A model generated the notes under the pieces. It made no database searches. It saw only the letters and a list, made by a program, of their open reading frames with translations, and had not been told where the DNA came from. From assembly GCA_945900935.1 (NCBI GenBank), contig CAMDKT010000009.1:1-26625 (forward strand): DNA of 26,625 bases, read 5' to 3'. Source of the stretch: Candidatus Sulfopaludibacter sp. SbA3 (GTDB lineage Bacteria > Acidobacteriota > Terriglobia > Bryobacterales > Bryobacteraceae). The position numbers and the translations under genes are program-made. Shown here piece by piece: positions 1-8,116 of the stretch (positions are counted from its first letter, which is position 1; each line of letters opens with the position of its first letter).

Positions 1-123
1 TTCGTGTCCCAGGTGAAGGTCGAGGTCTCGAATTTTAAACGGTTCAAAAAGCTCATCGACCGATTGATCACTCTGTCCATTGAACGATCTCAGCTCAAAA
101 TGAAAATGGACAAGAAGCAGTGA
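1..123 (+). CDS. C-terminal end of an unrecognised protein (partial)
   Basis: The first frame is open from the window edge to a TGA at 121-123 and gives 40 residues. The peptide is strongly basic and amphipathic, with many Lys/Arg residues and a run ending KMKMDKKQ, and it has the look of a helical tail. I do not recognise the family. Short basic helical tails of this kind occur in small proteins linked to transposases, but that is only a resemblance. The start lies outside the window. The 157 bases between it and the next gene hold no ORF I can support. Confidence 0.4.
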   Translation, partial: FVSQVKVEVSNFKRFKKLIDRLITLSIERSQLKMKMDKKQ

Positions 124-238
124 GAGGGATCGTTGTTAGATTAGCGAGAGCTCGGTAGTCTTGAGTTCTTTTGTACGGCACGCCTGACTTGACGCTCGAA
201 ATCGTTCAAGAGTTGTGATGGTGCTGTCGGCTGACGAT

Positions 239-254
239 CGCTTCGATCGAAGCG
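239..254. other. 16-bp perfect palindrome
   Basis: CGCTTCGATCGAAGCG reads the same on both strands. It lies 26 bases beyond the stop of the minus-strand RecA-like gene. It could fold as a 6-bp stem with a GATC loop or bind a dimeric protein. No T-run follows on either strand, so an intrinsic terminator is not supported. Confidence 0.3.
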
Positions 255-280
255 CGAAGGAGTGGCTGCTTTCTAAAATT

Positions 281-1315
281 CTACCCATTCACCACCTCTC
301 GCAGCGCCACCGCAACGCCGGCTTCCCGGCCCTTTGGCCGCCGCTGCGTAATTCCCAATGCCAATCGGATCTCCGACCGCAACTGCGCCGCCAACGAAGC
401 ATGGATGGCCAAGTGCGAGATCACCCCGCTCCGAGTGCGTCCCAGCACCTGCCCATCAAACACAAAACCGGCGCGAATCACACCCGACTCCAACCCGCGG
501 TCAACTAACTCCGACTCCGGTGCCACGCCCACGCCGCCTTCAAAATCAAACTCGGTCGTCACAGGCTTCGCCAACTGATTTTTTATAACCCGCATTTGAA
601 CCCGCTTGCCTGTCTGCGCGTCCGCCCGCAAATCAGCCCTTACCGCCGCGTGCAATTTCAACGCCCAACCACCCGCACTCGTCTCAGCATACCCGAAGCC
701 CTGGTAACTTCGAACCTGATTCAAGAACAACACGCAGGCCGGACTCCCCTGAAGCGCCCTCGCCAGACGGCGCAATCCACTCGCCAACATCTCACTCTGT
801 CCGAAGGGCGATGCCTCTCCCAAAGCCGCCTCTTTCTCCTCCGGCGGCAACAGAGCCGCAACCGAATCAACCACAATCAAATCCACCGCCTTACAGGCAG
901 CCAATTTCTCCACAATGCGAAAGGCCTGCTGGCCATCGTCGGCCCGCGTCAATAAAAGTGCGGCCAGATCAACACCCATCCGCTCCGCATAAGCCCCGTC
1001 AAACGCCCGTTCCACGTCCACAAACGCAGCCGTACCGCCCTCCCGCTGCACCGCCGCAATCGCCTGCAACCCGAGCGTCGTCTTCCCAACCGCCGCCGGA
1101 CCAAACAACTCAATCATCCTTCCCCGCGGCAGACCGCCGACACCCATCGCCGCGTCCATCGTTATCGACCCACTCGGCAGAACCCCTTCCAGGTCCCGAT
1201 GGCGCAAACCAAAAGGCACCGACCGTTCCATCTCGACCGTCTGCCGTCTGTCAAACAGCACCGGCTCGCGCCTATCGTCGTAGAACGGGGGAAAAGCCAA
1301 TTGTGTTGAAGCCAT
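281..1315 (-). CDS. RecA paralogue (divergent RecA/RadA-type recombinase)
   Basis: This 344-residue protein carries the RecA ATPase core. The run GGLPRGR (60-66) leads into Walker A GPAAVGKTT (72-80). A Glu in DVERAFD (E102) matches the catalytic Glu of RecA. Walker B is LIVVDS (146-151), and FLNQVR (198-202) keeps the Gln that couples ATP to the DNA-binding L2 loop. Compared with canonical RecA, Walker A has AAV where ESS is usual, L2 is several residues shorter, and L1 and the C-terminal domain are poorly conserved. RecA proper binds single-stranded DNA and drives strand exchange and LexA cleavage; whether this copy does either is unknown. ImuA is a second possibility, but ImuA is usually shorter and less RecA-like. 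No imuB or dnaE2 lies beside it. The gene ends a same-strand run after an MFS gene with a 58-bp gap. Confidence 0.8.
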   Translation of the reverse strand: MASTQLAFPPFYDDRREPVLFDRRQTVEMERSVPFGLRHRDLEGVLPSGSITMDAAMGVGGLPRGRMIELFGPAAVGKTTLGLQAIAAVQREGGTAAFVDVERAFDGAYAERMGVDLAALLLTRADDGQQAFRIVEKLAACKAVDLIVVDSVAALLPPEEKEAALGEASPFGQSEMLASGLRRLARALQGSPACVLFLNQVRSYQGFGYAETSAGGWALKLHAAVRADLRADAQTGKRVQMRVIKNQLAKPVTTEFDFEGGVGVAPESELVDRGLESGVIRAGFVFDGQVLGRTRSGVISHLAIHASLAAQLRSEIRLALGITQRRPKGREAGVAVALREVVNG

Positions 1316-1373
1316 AAGGAGCCTTAGTTTGCGCTAACTCCCGGTACTTGGGGCCTCAGATTGTCCTTCGGGA

Positions 1374-2672
1374 CTACGAGCGAGGTACTCCGGGGTTTTC
1401 CTGCAAACGTACTGGCTTCAGATCCCCCATTAGAAGGTGGACCAATAGCAGCGCCGTCAGATGAAATACGCCGAAAGTGAGGAAAATGGGCTTGTATCCA
1501 ACCAATGGGATGAGAAATCCCGGCAGGAGCGTGGCGAAGATCACACCACCCAAGCCCCCGGCACACCCGCCAATTCCAGTCACACTCGCCACAGCCGGGC
1601 GAGGAAACACGTCCGAGACCGTTGTAAACTGATTCGCTGACCAGCCCTGATGCGCCGCAGTCGCCAAACTCATCAACAATATGGCAGTTACCGGATTATC
1701 GAACATCACCGCCGTCACCGCCAATGGCATGCATCCCGCGCAAACACCCATCGCCATTTTCCGCGACCGGCCCACATCGTAACCCCGCCGCATGAAATAC
1801 CCCGAAAGCCATCCTCCAGCCACACTTCCGAAATCAGCCATCAAATAAATGAACGGCAGCACCCACCCAACCTTCTTCATGTCAAATCCACGGACGTCGT
1901 ACAAATCCACGGGCAGCCAGTAGCTATAAAATCGCCACACCGGGTCGGTCAGAAACTTACCCGCGGCAAAGCCCCATGTTTCGCGGTACCGCAACGACGC
2001 CAGCCAGCCGATCACGGGCTCCACCGTTCCATCTTCCCCTGATAAAATGTACTCGGTCTCGGCGCTATTGACCCCCGGATGTTCGGACGGCTTCTGATAC
2101 GTCCATAGCCAAACGGCCAGCCATAGAAAGCCCAAAGCGCCGGTAATCAGGAAACATCCTCGCCATCCGTATTGCGAGACCATTACGGCGAAGAGCGGCG
2201 GCCCGATCATGGACGCGACGTTCGACCCGGCGTTAAAAATCCCAGTCGCAAACGCCCGGTCGTTCTTCGGAAACCACTCGGCTACACTTTTGATTGCCGC
2301 CGGAAAATTCCCGGCCTCACCCAGTCCCAATAACGCCCGGTTCATGCCCAGCGTCAATGGAGTCTGCGCCAGCGCATGGAACAACGCCGCGGCTGACCAC
2401 CACGCGATCGAGACCGCGTATCCGATTTTCGTGCCAAACCGGTCGATGAACTTACCCATCAGCAGGAAGCCGATCATATAGGCAAACTCGAACGCGGATG
2501 TCAGGTAGCCATAGGTCCTCTCATCCATCACCATATCTTTCCGGATCTCCGGCACCAGAAATCCGAACGCGATCCGGTCCATGTAATTAATGGTGGTGGC
2601 CAGGAATAACAGCGTCAGAATCCACCAACGAACGCGCGTTGGTTTGGTCTTCAGGGGGCCGGAGGGCATCAT
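1374..2672 (-). CDS. MFS transporter, anion:cation symporter (hexuronate-type) family
   Basis: A 432-residue membrane protein with about twelve hydrophobic segments. The N-terminal part reads INYMDRIAFGFLVPEI, then an MFS loop motif GKFIDRFGTKIGY, then GLGEAGNFPAAIKSVAEWFP in helix 4. This is the pattern of the ACS family (ExuT/GudP-like), which imports sugar acids with protons. The substrate cannot be read from sequence. Two ATG codons stand in tandem (2672 and 2669). There is no Shine-Dalgarno sequence, because the bases before the start belong to the third copy of a 22-bp repeat. It lies between the Sua5-type gene (58-bp gap) and the RecA-like gene (58-bp gap) on the same strand. Confidence 0.85.
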   Translation of the reverse strand: MMPSGPLKTKPTRVRWWILTLLFLATTINYMDRIAFGFLVPEIRKDMVMDERTYGYLTSAFEFAYMIGFLLMGKFIDRFGTKIGYAVSIAWWSAAALFHALAQTPLTLGMNRALLGLGEAGNFPAAIKSVAEWFPKNDRAFATGIFNAGSNVASMIGPPLFAVMVSQYGWRGCFLITGALGFLWLAVWLWTYQKPSEHPGVNSAETEYILSGEDGTVEPVIGWLASLRYRETWGFAAGKFLTDPVWRFYSYWLPVDLYDVRGFDMKKVGWVLPFIYLMADFGSVAGGWLSGYFMRRGYDVGRSRKMAMGVCAGCMPLAVTAVMFDNPVTAILLMSLATAAHQGWSANQFTTVSDVFPRPAVASVTGIGGCAGGLGGVIFATLLPGFLIPLVGYKPIFLTFGVFHLTALLLVHLLMGDLKPVRLQENPGVPRS

Positions 2673-2738
2673 GCAAGTATAAAGCGCTACGCGGGCAAGT
2701 ATAAAGCGCTACGCGGGCAAGTATAAAGCGCTACGCGG
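2673..2738. repeat. Three perfect tandem copies of a 22-bp unit
   Basis: The unit occurs three times without change at 2673-2694, 2695-2716 and 2717-2738, beginning gcaagtataaagcgctacg on the plus strand. It fills the gap between the Sua5-type gene and the MFS gene. Copy three contains the Sua5 stop codon (2731-2733) and copy one abuts the MFS start codon. Read on the minus strand each copy holds CGCGTAG and then TTTATACTTGC, so each carries TATACT, close to a -10 box. Confidence 0.95.
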
Positions 2739-3666
2739 CCGCCCGCGCCAAACGGTCCCGAATGCCGTCCCAATCGGATCCAAAGGGCACCGGCTCCACA
2801 ACAATCTCGCGCGCTCCTGTGCTATCGGCTCTGTGCAGTGTATCGTAGAGCATCGCGCCGTAGCGGTCCGGGTCGTTCGGCATCCTTATTGCAAACTCCG
2901 CTGGCCGCTCCACGGCCCACCACAAGTAGGCTGTCCCCGCCGACTGGGAGGGCAGCCCCAATCGTAGTGGCGCCCGCGGCGAATAATGCTTCGAATGCTG
3001 CCCAGGCGCCGCATGAGCGACTCCGTCCGCCACCGTTGCCGCCAACAGGACCGGACCAATCAGTGCCTCAATCTGCTCCCGGCTTACCATTCCCGGCCGG
3101 AGCAAAACCGGAACCGGTCCGGCCAGCGAGATCACCGTCGACTCGATTCCCACGCGGCAAGGCCCGCCGTCCAACACCAAATCCACCGCTGATCCCAAGC
3201 CCCGCCGCACGTGTTCCGCCGTTACGGGCGACAACTCCGTGAACCGGTTGGCGCTCGGTCCGGCCAAGGGCACCCTGGCTTTGCGAATCAAAGCCAGCGC
3301 GATCGGGTGCGCCGGCATCCGCACTCCCACCGTTCCCAATCCCGCCGTTACGATGTCCGGCACGCGTTTAGCCTTCGGCAAAACGAACGTCAAAGGCCCC
3401 GGCCAATAGCGCGCCGCCAACTTCTCCGCCGCCGCCGGCCACTCTGAGACGACCTTCCGCGCCATCGCCACGCTGGCCACGTGAACGATCAGCGGGCTCG
3501 TCGCCGGCCGGCCCTTCGCTTCATATATCCGGCGCACCGCCGCGGCGTCCAGGGCGTTGGCGCCCAGTCCGTAAACCGTCTCGGTGGGAAATGCCACCAG
3601 ACGGCCAGCCCTTATCAGGGCCGCCGCTTTCTCCAGATCCAAACTATTCGTCAAGGTCCTTGTCAT
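2731..3666 (-). CDS. sua5: L-threonylcarbamoyladenylate synthase, Sua5 type
   Basis: The enzyme makes threonylcarbamoyl-AMP from Thr, bicarbonate and ATP, the first step of the t6A modification at position 37 of tRNAs that read ANN codons. The YrdC/TsaC domain (about 10-200) shows the KxR pair in KGRPATSPLIVHV (from K51), PGPLTFVLPK, GVRMPAHP, the SxN motif in LAGPSANRF (136-142) and GIESTVISL. The short C-terminal Sua5 domain follows a linker with the signature APGQHSKHYSP (220-230). At 311 residues it is the long Sua5 form and not the short TsaC form. Its ATG overlaps the end of prfB by 23 bp, which suggests translational coupling. The stop codon lies inside a tandem 22-bp repeat. Confidence 0.93.
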   Translation of the reverse strand: MTRTLTNSLDLEKAAALIRAGRLVAFPTETVYGLGANALDAAAVRRIYEAKGRPATSPLIVHVASVAMARKVVSEWPAAAEKLAARYWPGPLTFVLPKAKRVPDIVTAGLGTVGVRMPAHPIALALIRKARVPLAGPSANRFTELSPVTAEHVRRGLGSAVDLVLDGGPCRVGIESTVISLAGPVPVLLRPGMVSREQIEALIGPVLLAATVADGVAHAAPGQHSKHYSPRAPLRLGLPSQSAGTAYLWWAVERPAEFAIRMPNDPDRYGAMLYDTLHRADSTGAREIVVEPVPFGSDWDGIRDRLARAAA

Positions 3667-4775
3667 CTCCGACCGTCTTCCCGGTCTTCTTGAACACCAG
3701 ATAGGCGTGCATTAATTCGTCCATGTCGCCGTCCAGGACGCGGTCCACATCCCCGATGGATTTCTTGGTCCGGTGGTCCTTGATCAGACGATACGGCGCC
3801 AAAACATAGCTCCGAATCTGGCTCCCGAAGTTGATTTCCATCTTCGAGTCCTCGATCTTCTTCTCGGCCACCCGGCGCTTGTTCATCTCATACTCGAACA
3901 GCTTGGCGCGCATTTGCTTCATGGCCGTCGCCCGGTTCTTGTGCTGCGACCGTTCGCTCTGGCATTGCACAACCAAGCCGGTCGGCAAATGGGTAAACCG
4001 CACAGCCGATTCGGTCCGGTTGACATGCTGCCCGCCCGCGCCGCTCGCCCGGAAAACGTCGATCTTCAAGTCCTCGGGCTTGATGTCGATGTTCACGTCG
4101 TCATCTACCAGGGGAATCACGAACACCGAAGCAAACGACGTGTGGCGTCGCGCATTGGCGTCAAATGGAGAAATCCTGACCAACCGGTGAACGCCAATCT
4201 CGCTCTGCAACATGCCGTAGGCGTTCTCGCCGGTGACTTCCACGGTTGCCGATTTGATCCCCGCTCCGTCGCCCTCCAAGCGGTCTGTGATCTCCGCCTG
4301 GAAACCATGCCGCTCACACCAGCGCAAGAACATGCGGAGCAACATTTCGGCCCAGTCCTGGCTCTCCGTCCCGCCCGCGCCGGGGTGAATGGTCAGAATC
4401 GCGGGCTTCGAGTCGTTCTCACCGCACAGCAACATGCCGGTTTCCAGCACTTCCAAGCGCACCGAAAGCTTCTTTAGGCCCGCCGCGATCTCGTCGTGAA
4501 CTTTTTCGCCTTCGCGGCCCAATTCGAAGAAGGTATCCAGATCCTCGGTCATCCCGGTGACATCGGCGTCGTCGCCGACGGCTTTTTCCAGCCGCTTGCG
4601 GTCCTGCATCAGTTTCTGGCTGCGCTCAGAATCGTTCCAGAAGTCGGGCGACGCGATTAATTCCTCGGATTTCGAGAGTTCGAGACGCTTATTGGCGGCG
4701 TCAAAGATAGCTCCGCACAGCGATAGCCTGCTGGCGGAGCGGTTCATACTCCCGCGTGAGTTCGTCCAAGGTCAT
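3644..4775 (-). CDS. prfB: Peptide chain release factor 2, made by programmed +1 frameshift
   Basis: RF2 ends translation at UGA and UAA. The C-terminal frame holds the stop-codon recognition tripeptide in RISPFDANARRHTSF and the catalytic GGQ in RASGAGGQHVNRTESAVR, which reaches the peptidyl-transferase centre. The main frame lacks a sensible N-terminus. A 24-codon frame-0 reading from the ATG at 4775 (MTLDELTREYEPLRQQ, ending RSYL) meets an in-frame TGA at 4703-4701, and a +1 shift then gives DAANKRLE, the expected RF2 sequence. The full product is 376 residues (24 + 352), normal for RF2. The frameshift makes the gene self-limiting: ample RF2 stops at the UGA. The next gene, sua5, overlaps its end. 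Upstream, vapBC diverges. Confidence 0.95.
4700..4706 (-). other. RF2 programmed frameshift site CTTTGAC
   Basis: On the coding strand the sequence is GCGGAGCTATCTTTGAC. The slippery CTT codon is followed by TGA and C, the weak termination context used by RF2 genes. A Shine-Dalgarno-like GGAG lies four bases before CTT. In E. coli prfB a similar element helps push the ribosome into the +1 frame. Confidence 0.93.
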
Positions 4776-4783
4776 GATTTCTA

Positions 4784-4811
4784 TTGTAACGCGGTCGGTC
4801 GATGGTATAAT
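4784..4811 (+). promoter_or_regulatory. Putative vapBC promoter
   Basis: A perfect -10 hexamer TATAAT (4806-4811) lies 16 bases after TTGTAA (4784-4789), a 4/6 match to the -35 consensus. Transcription would begin near 4818, leaving a leader of about ten bases before the vapB ATG. Sigma-70 consensus is assumed. Confidence 0.6.
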
Positions 4812-4830
4812 TTAGCCAGGTTTATACCAT
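4802..4830. promoter_or_regulatory. Inverted-repeat operator over the vapB promoter and start
   Basis: Perfect 9-bp arms ATGGTATAA (4802-4810) and TTATACCAT (4822-4830) are separated by 11 bases. The left arm contains most of the -10 box and the right arm contains the first two bases of the vapB start codon. This is where a VapB-VapC complex would be expected to bind to repress its own operon. Binding itself is inferred. Confidence 0.65.
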
Positions 4831-5080
4831 GGGCCTTAACATTAAGAACATTGAAGTCGAACGACTGGCAACCGAAGTCGCCGCCATGACCGGGGAGACG
4901 AAGACGGAAGCGATTCGGAAAGCGCTGGCGGAGCGGAAAGAGCATCTGACGATTCCGGAGAGGAAACGTTGCGATGGCCTGAAAGAATGGCTGGAACGGG
5001 ATGTCTGGCCGCACATTAAGCCGGAGTTCCTGGGGAAGCCGATGACGAAGGCCGATTGGGATGCGCTGAACGATGAGTAG
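4829..5080 (+). CDS. vapB: VapB-family antitoxin (PSK/Rv0623-like)
   Basis: An 83-residue protein. The N-terminal part (MGLNIKNIEVERLATEVAAM, then TGETKTEAIRKALAERKE) is the ribbon-helix-helix type DNA-binding segment of Rv0623/PSK antitoxins. The acidic, Trp-containing C-terminal part would wrap the toxin. VapB neutralises VapC and, with it, represses the operon. The ATG lies at the right edge of an inverted repeat; AGG eight bases upstream is the only weak ribosome site. The gene overlaps vapC by 8 bp, the usual coupling in such pairs. It diverges from prfB with 53 bp between start codons. Confidence 0.88.
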   Translation: MGLNIKNIEVERLATEVAAMTGETKTEAIRKALAERKEHLTIPERKRCDGLKEWLERDVWPHIKPEFLGKPMTKADWDALNDE

Positions 5081-5492
5081 TAATAAGACGCTTGTTCTGG
5101 ATTCTTCTGTCATTGTGGCCATTCTGACCCGAGAACCGGACGCCGAGGCATACGAAGAGCTAGTCAATTCCGCGCAGCGCCTACTGGTGGGTGCCCCGAC
5201 GCTTGTCGAGACTTCGATGGTGCTGATCTCGCGCCTGGGACCGGAAAATGGCATGATTGCCATTTTCAACTTCCTGACCAGAACCCGCTGCGAAGTCATC
5301 GACTTCACCAGGCTCCATTTTGTTGAAGCGGCCACGGCGTTCCAGCAATTTGGCAAAGGCCGCCACCCGGCCGGGCTCAACATGGGCGACTGCAATTCCT
5401 ACGCGACCGCGAAAGTGGCCGGGGCGGCGCTCCTTTACAAGGGCAACGACTTCGCGCAAACCGACCTGCCGAAACTCACGCCTCCAGCGTAG
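5073..5492 (+). CDS. vapC: VapC-family toxin, PIN-domain ribonuclease
   Basis: A 139-residue PIN-domain protein that begins with VLDSSVIVAIL. The acidic residues that hold the catalytic Mg2+ are all present: D10, E46 (TLVETSMVL), D106 (GLNMGDCNSYA) and D126 (YKGNDFAQTD). VapC toxins cut RNA, often tRNA or the rRNA sarcin-ricin loop, and are held inactive by VapB; the target of this one is unknown. Nothing suggests decay. The start overlaps vapB by 8 bp. The 3' end overlaps the converging phosphoesterase gene by 17 bp, so no terminator separates them. Confidence 0.9.
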   Translation: MSSNKTLVLDSSVIVAILTREPDAEAYEELVNSAQRLLVGAPTLVETSMVLISRLGPENGMIAIFNFLTRTRCEVIDFTRLHFVEAATAFQQFGKGRHPAGLNMGDCNSYATAKVAGAALLYKGNDFAQTDLPKLTPPA

Positions 5493-6084
5493 TCAAATCG
5501 AGCAAATACCCGCGTTTGCCCACATTCGCAGCGCGGGTATGGCCCACCATCGCATCCCGGCCTTCGCACTCGTGAATATGGCCGCAGAAGAATCGCACCG
5601 GCTCATAAGCGTCGATGAACTCCCGAATCGCCGTACTGCCAAAATGCGCTCCCGGTTTCAGCCCATCGAGGTCTGTGTCTTTGGGCGGGCAATGGCAAAT
5701 CAGGACCAACGGCTTCAAGGTCGCGAAGGGCGTCAAGCGTTCCGCGATTTGCGTCTCTGAATACTCCCCCGGCGTGTTGAACGGCGTCGGATTGGAATAC
5801 CCCAACCCGGCGATATGGACGCCGGCGGCCTGAATCGACTTACCATGCAAATTCTGGAATCCAAATCGATCGCAGACGCCGGCGATGTCCGATTCTGACT
5901 CATGATTCCCCGGCAGCATATACATTTTTGACGCGCGCGGTTTGAGTAACTCCGCCATCCCCGTCAACTCGCGCCTCCAACTTACGAGGTCCCCGGCGCA
6001 GACATACATGTCCGCGTCAATCGCCATCAACTTACCGAGGGCCTTCCTGTCATTATGTATGTCGGAAAATACCAGCAGTTTCAT
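5476..6084 (-). CDS. Calcineurin-like metallophosphoesterase
   Basis: A 202-residue single-domain metallophosphoesterase. The metal-binding motifs appear in order: SDIHND (D8, H10), AGDLVSW (D32), PGNHES (N60, H61), CHCPP (H131) and GHIHE (H169, H171). It hydrolyses a phosphate ester with a two-metal centre; the substrate cannot be assigned. No signal peptide is visible, so it is probably cytoplasmic. It follows speA with a 4-bp overlap and is probably translated from the same message. Its end overlaps vapC tail to tail. Confidence 0.88.
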   Translation of the reverse strand: MKLLVFSDIHNDRKALGKLMAIDADMYVCAGDLVSWRRELTGMAELLKPRASKMYMLPGNHESESDIAGVCDRFGFQNLHGKSIQAAGVHIAGLGYSNPTPFNTPGEYSETQIAERLTPFATLKPLVLICHCPPKDTDLDGLKPGAHFGSTAIREFIDAYEPVRFFCGHIHECEGRDAMVGHTRAANVGKRGYLLDLTTLEA

Positions 6085-8024
6085 TCGACTGATTCAAGAT
6101 AGGTGTACCCGTGGATGCCGTCCTCATAGAACCGCACGAGCCGTCCGGCCTCTTCATAACCCAGCTTACCCTCCCGCACCGCCACCTCAACGTCCTTGCG
6201 GAACGCCTCGATCAACGACCGTGAATTAAACTGCACGTAATCCAGCACCTCGCGAACGGTATCGCCCTGAATGACATGATCCAGCACCACCTCGCGGTTC
6301 TCGTCCAGAATGACGTGAACGGCATTCGTATCGCCGAAAAGGTTATGCAAATCGCCCAGAATCTCCTGATACGCTCCGAGCAGAAACGCTCCCAGGAAGT
6401 AAGGTTTGCCGGGACTGAAGCGGTGTAACTCTAAAGTACTCTTCACATCGCGGCGGTCAATAAACCGGTCGATCTTGCCGTCGCTGTCGCAGGAGATATC
6501 GCCCAGTACCGCGTGCTGCGTCGGCTGCTCGTCCAACCGGTGAATGGGCATCACCGGGAATAACTGTTTCACAGCCCAACTGTCCGGCATGGATTGGAAC
6601 AGAGAGAAATTGCAGAAGTAAGTATCGGCTAACATACTCTCCAGACCTTCCAACTCCTCCGGAAAGTAATCCAGCTCCTTCGCCATTTTGAGCACCTTGC
6701 GCGACACGTGCCAATACATGTTTTCGGCGATACTCCGCTGTTCAAGCGTCAAGTAACCCAAGCTAAACAAATTAAGCGCCGAATCCAACGCGCCCTGGGC
6801 ATCGTGATAACTTTCCAGTAAATGTTTCTGAGATACCGAATGCATGGAGTGATACAAATCCAGCACCGGCTGTTCCCATTCCTCATTCGGCTCGCGCGGC
6901 ACCTCTTCGTCGCCAAAACCGCTGACACCCAGCACATTGAACACCAGGAGGCTGTGATAGGCGACGGCCGCGCGCCCGCTCTCGCTGATGATATTCGGCG
7001 TGGGAACTTCGCCCTCTTCACACACATTCTGAATGTGATAAACGATGTCGTTGGCGTACTCCTGCAGCGTGTAATTCACGCTTGACTCAAAGTCTGTCTG
7101 CGACCCGTCGTAATCAATCCCCAATCCGCCGCCGACGTCCATGAACTCAAGGCCCGCGCCAGCCCGCTTCAACTCCACATAAATCCGCGCGGCCTCAATC
7201 ACAGCGCCCTTAATCTGGCGAATATTGGTAATCTGGCTCCCCAGATGGAAGTGGGTCAACTTCAGACAATCGGCCATGCCCACGGACTTCAACCGCTCCA
7301 ACGCCCGCATCGCTTCCGTCACGGTCAGCCCGAATTTTGAACGGTACCCGCCGGAGCTCTTCCAGCGTCCCGATCCGCGGCTGGCAAGCTTCAACCGCAC
7401 GCCGATCGACGGCCGGACGCCCAACCGCTCGGCATGTTTCAGGATCAGCTCCAACTCGGTGTACTTCTCGACCACGGGTGTAATGTTGCGGCCAATCTTG
7501 CACCCGATCATTGCCAGTTCTATGTACTCGTCGTCTTTAAATCCATTGCACAGAATCGGCGTGTCATTTGCCGCGATCGCCATCACTGCCATCAACTCCG
7601 GTTTCGATCCCGCTTCCAGACCAAAGTGATACGGGCGGCCGTACTCGAAGACCTCCTCCACAACCTGGCGCTGTTGGTTTACCTTGATGGGGAACACGCA
7701 CTGGTAGGTGCCCTTGTAATTGTGATCGGAAATTGCAGTCTTGAAGGCCGCGTTCATTTCCGCGAGGCGGTTCTGCAGAATCTCGCCGAAACGAATCAGA
7801 ATCGGCGGGTTGATTCCTCGCAGCACCAGGGTGTCCACAAGCTTCTTCAGATCCACAAGGCGCGTGGGATCCTTGCCTGGGTGTACGCAAACGTGCCCCT
7901 CGGCGTTGACGGAAAAATACCCCTTTCCCCACGCCGCGACGTCGTACATCTCCGACGCGTCGGTGGTCGTCCACCGGTCAGCCGGTTCAAGTCTCTGGGG
8001 GGAATCGCTCATCTTCAGGCTCAA
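6081..8024 (-). CDS. speA: Biosynthetic arginine decarboxylase
   Basis: SpeA converts arginine to agmatine, the entry to putrescine and spermidine by the agmatine route. The 647-residue length is normal for the family (alanine-racemase fold, PLP enzyme). The PLP lysine lies in FPIKVNQQRQVVEE (K114). Also visible are HFGLEAGSKPEL, KLTHFHLGSQI, the glycine-rich MDVGGGLGIDYDG, ISESGRAAVAYHS and GDISCDSDGKIDRF, which holds the catalytic Cys supplied to the partner subunit. No agmatinase or agmatine deiminase lies next to it in this window. The start at 8024 fits the family: MSLKMSDS then WTTTDASEMYDVAAWGKGYF. Confidence 0.95.
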   Translation of the reverse strand: MSLKMSDSPQRLEPADRWTTTDASEMYDVAAWGKGYFSVNAEGHVCVHPGKDPTRLVDLKKLVDTLVLRGINPPILIRFGEILQNRLAEMNAAFKTAISDHNYKGTYQCVFPIKVNQQRQVVEEVFEYGRPYHFGLEAGSKPELMAVMAIAANDTPILCNGFKDDEYIELAMIGCKIGRNITPVVEKYTELELILKHAERLGVRPSIGVRLKLASRGSGRWKSSGGYRSKFGLTVTEAMRALERLKSVGMADCLKLTHFHLGSQITNIRQIKGAVIEAARIYVELKRAGAGLEFMDVGGGLGIDYDGSQTDFESSVNYTLQEYANDIVYHIQNVCEEGEVPTPNIISESGRAAVAYHSLLVFNVLGVSGFGDEEVPREPNEEWEQPVLDLYHSMHSVSQKHLLESYHDAQGALDSALNLFSLGYLTLEQRSIAENMYWHVSRKVLKMAKELDYFPEELEGLESMLADTYFCNFSLFQSMPDSWAVKQLFPVMPIHRLDEQPTQHAVLGDISCDSDGKIDRFIDRRDVKSTLELHRFSPGKPYFLGAFLLGAYQEILGDLHNLFGDTNAVHVILDENREVVLDHVIQGDTVREVLDYVQFNSRSLIEAFRKDVEVAVREGKLGYEEAGRLVRFYEDGIHGYTYLESVE

Positions 8025-8116
8025 CTTTCAACTGCCTCCGAAAAATTCCAGTGTGCCCAGAAACGCGCCGCTCGGGCAAGCTAATTATCGTTACAAGATC
8101 TACAATCAACAAATCC

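Noticed and set aside
239..254. Palindrome as terminator of the RecA-like gene
   Set aside because: No T-run follows and the loop is only GATC.
811..1317. 168-codon proline-rich plus-strand ORF
   Set aside because: It is the reverse of Gly/Ala-rich RecA-like coding sequence; the Pro content comes from antisense GGN codons.
1363..1374. GTCC-TTCG-GGAC hairpin at the end of the first MFS gene as a terminator
   Set aside because: The stem is only four pairs, overlaps the stop codon and is not followed by a T-run on the coding strand.
2673..2738. 22-bp repeats as a CRISPR array
   Set aside because: The copies touch each other with no spacers, and no cas gene is present.
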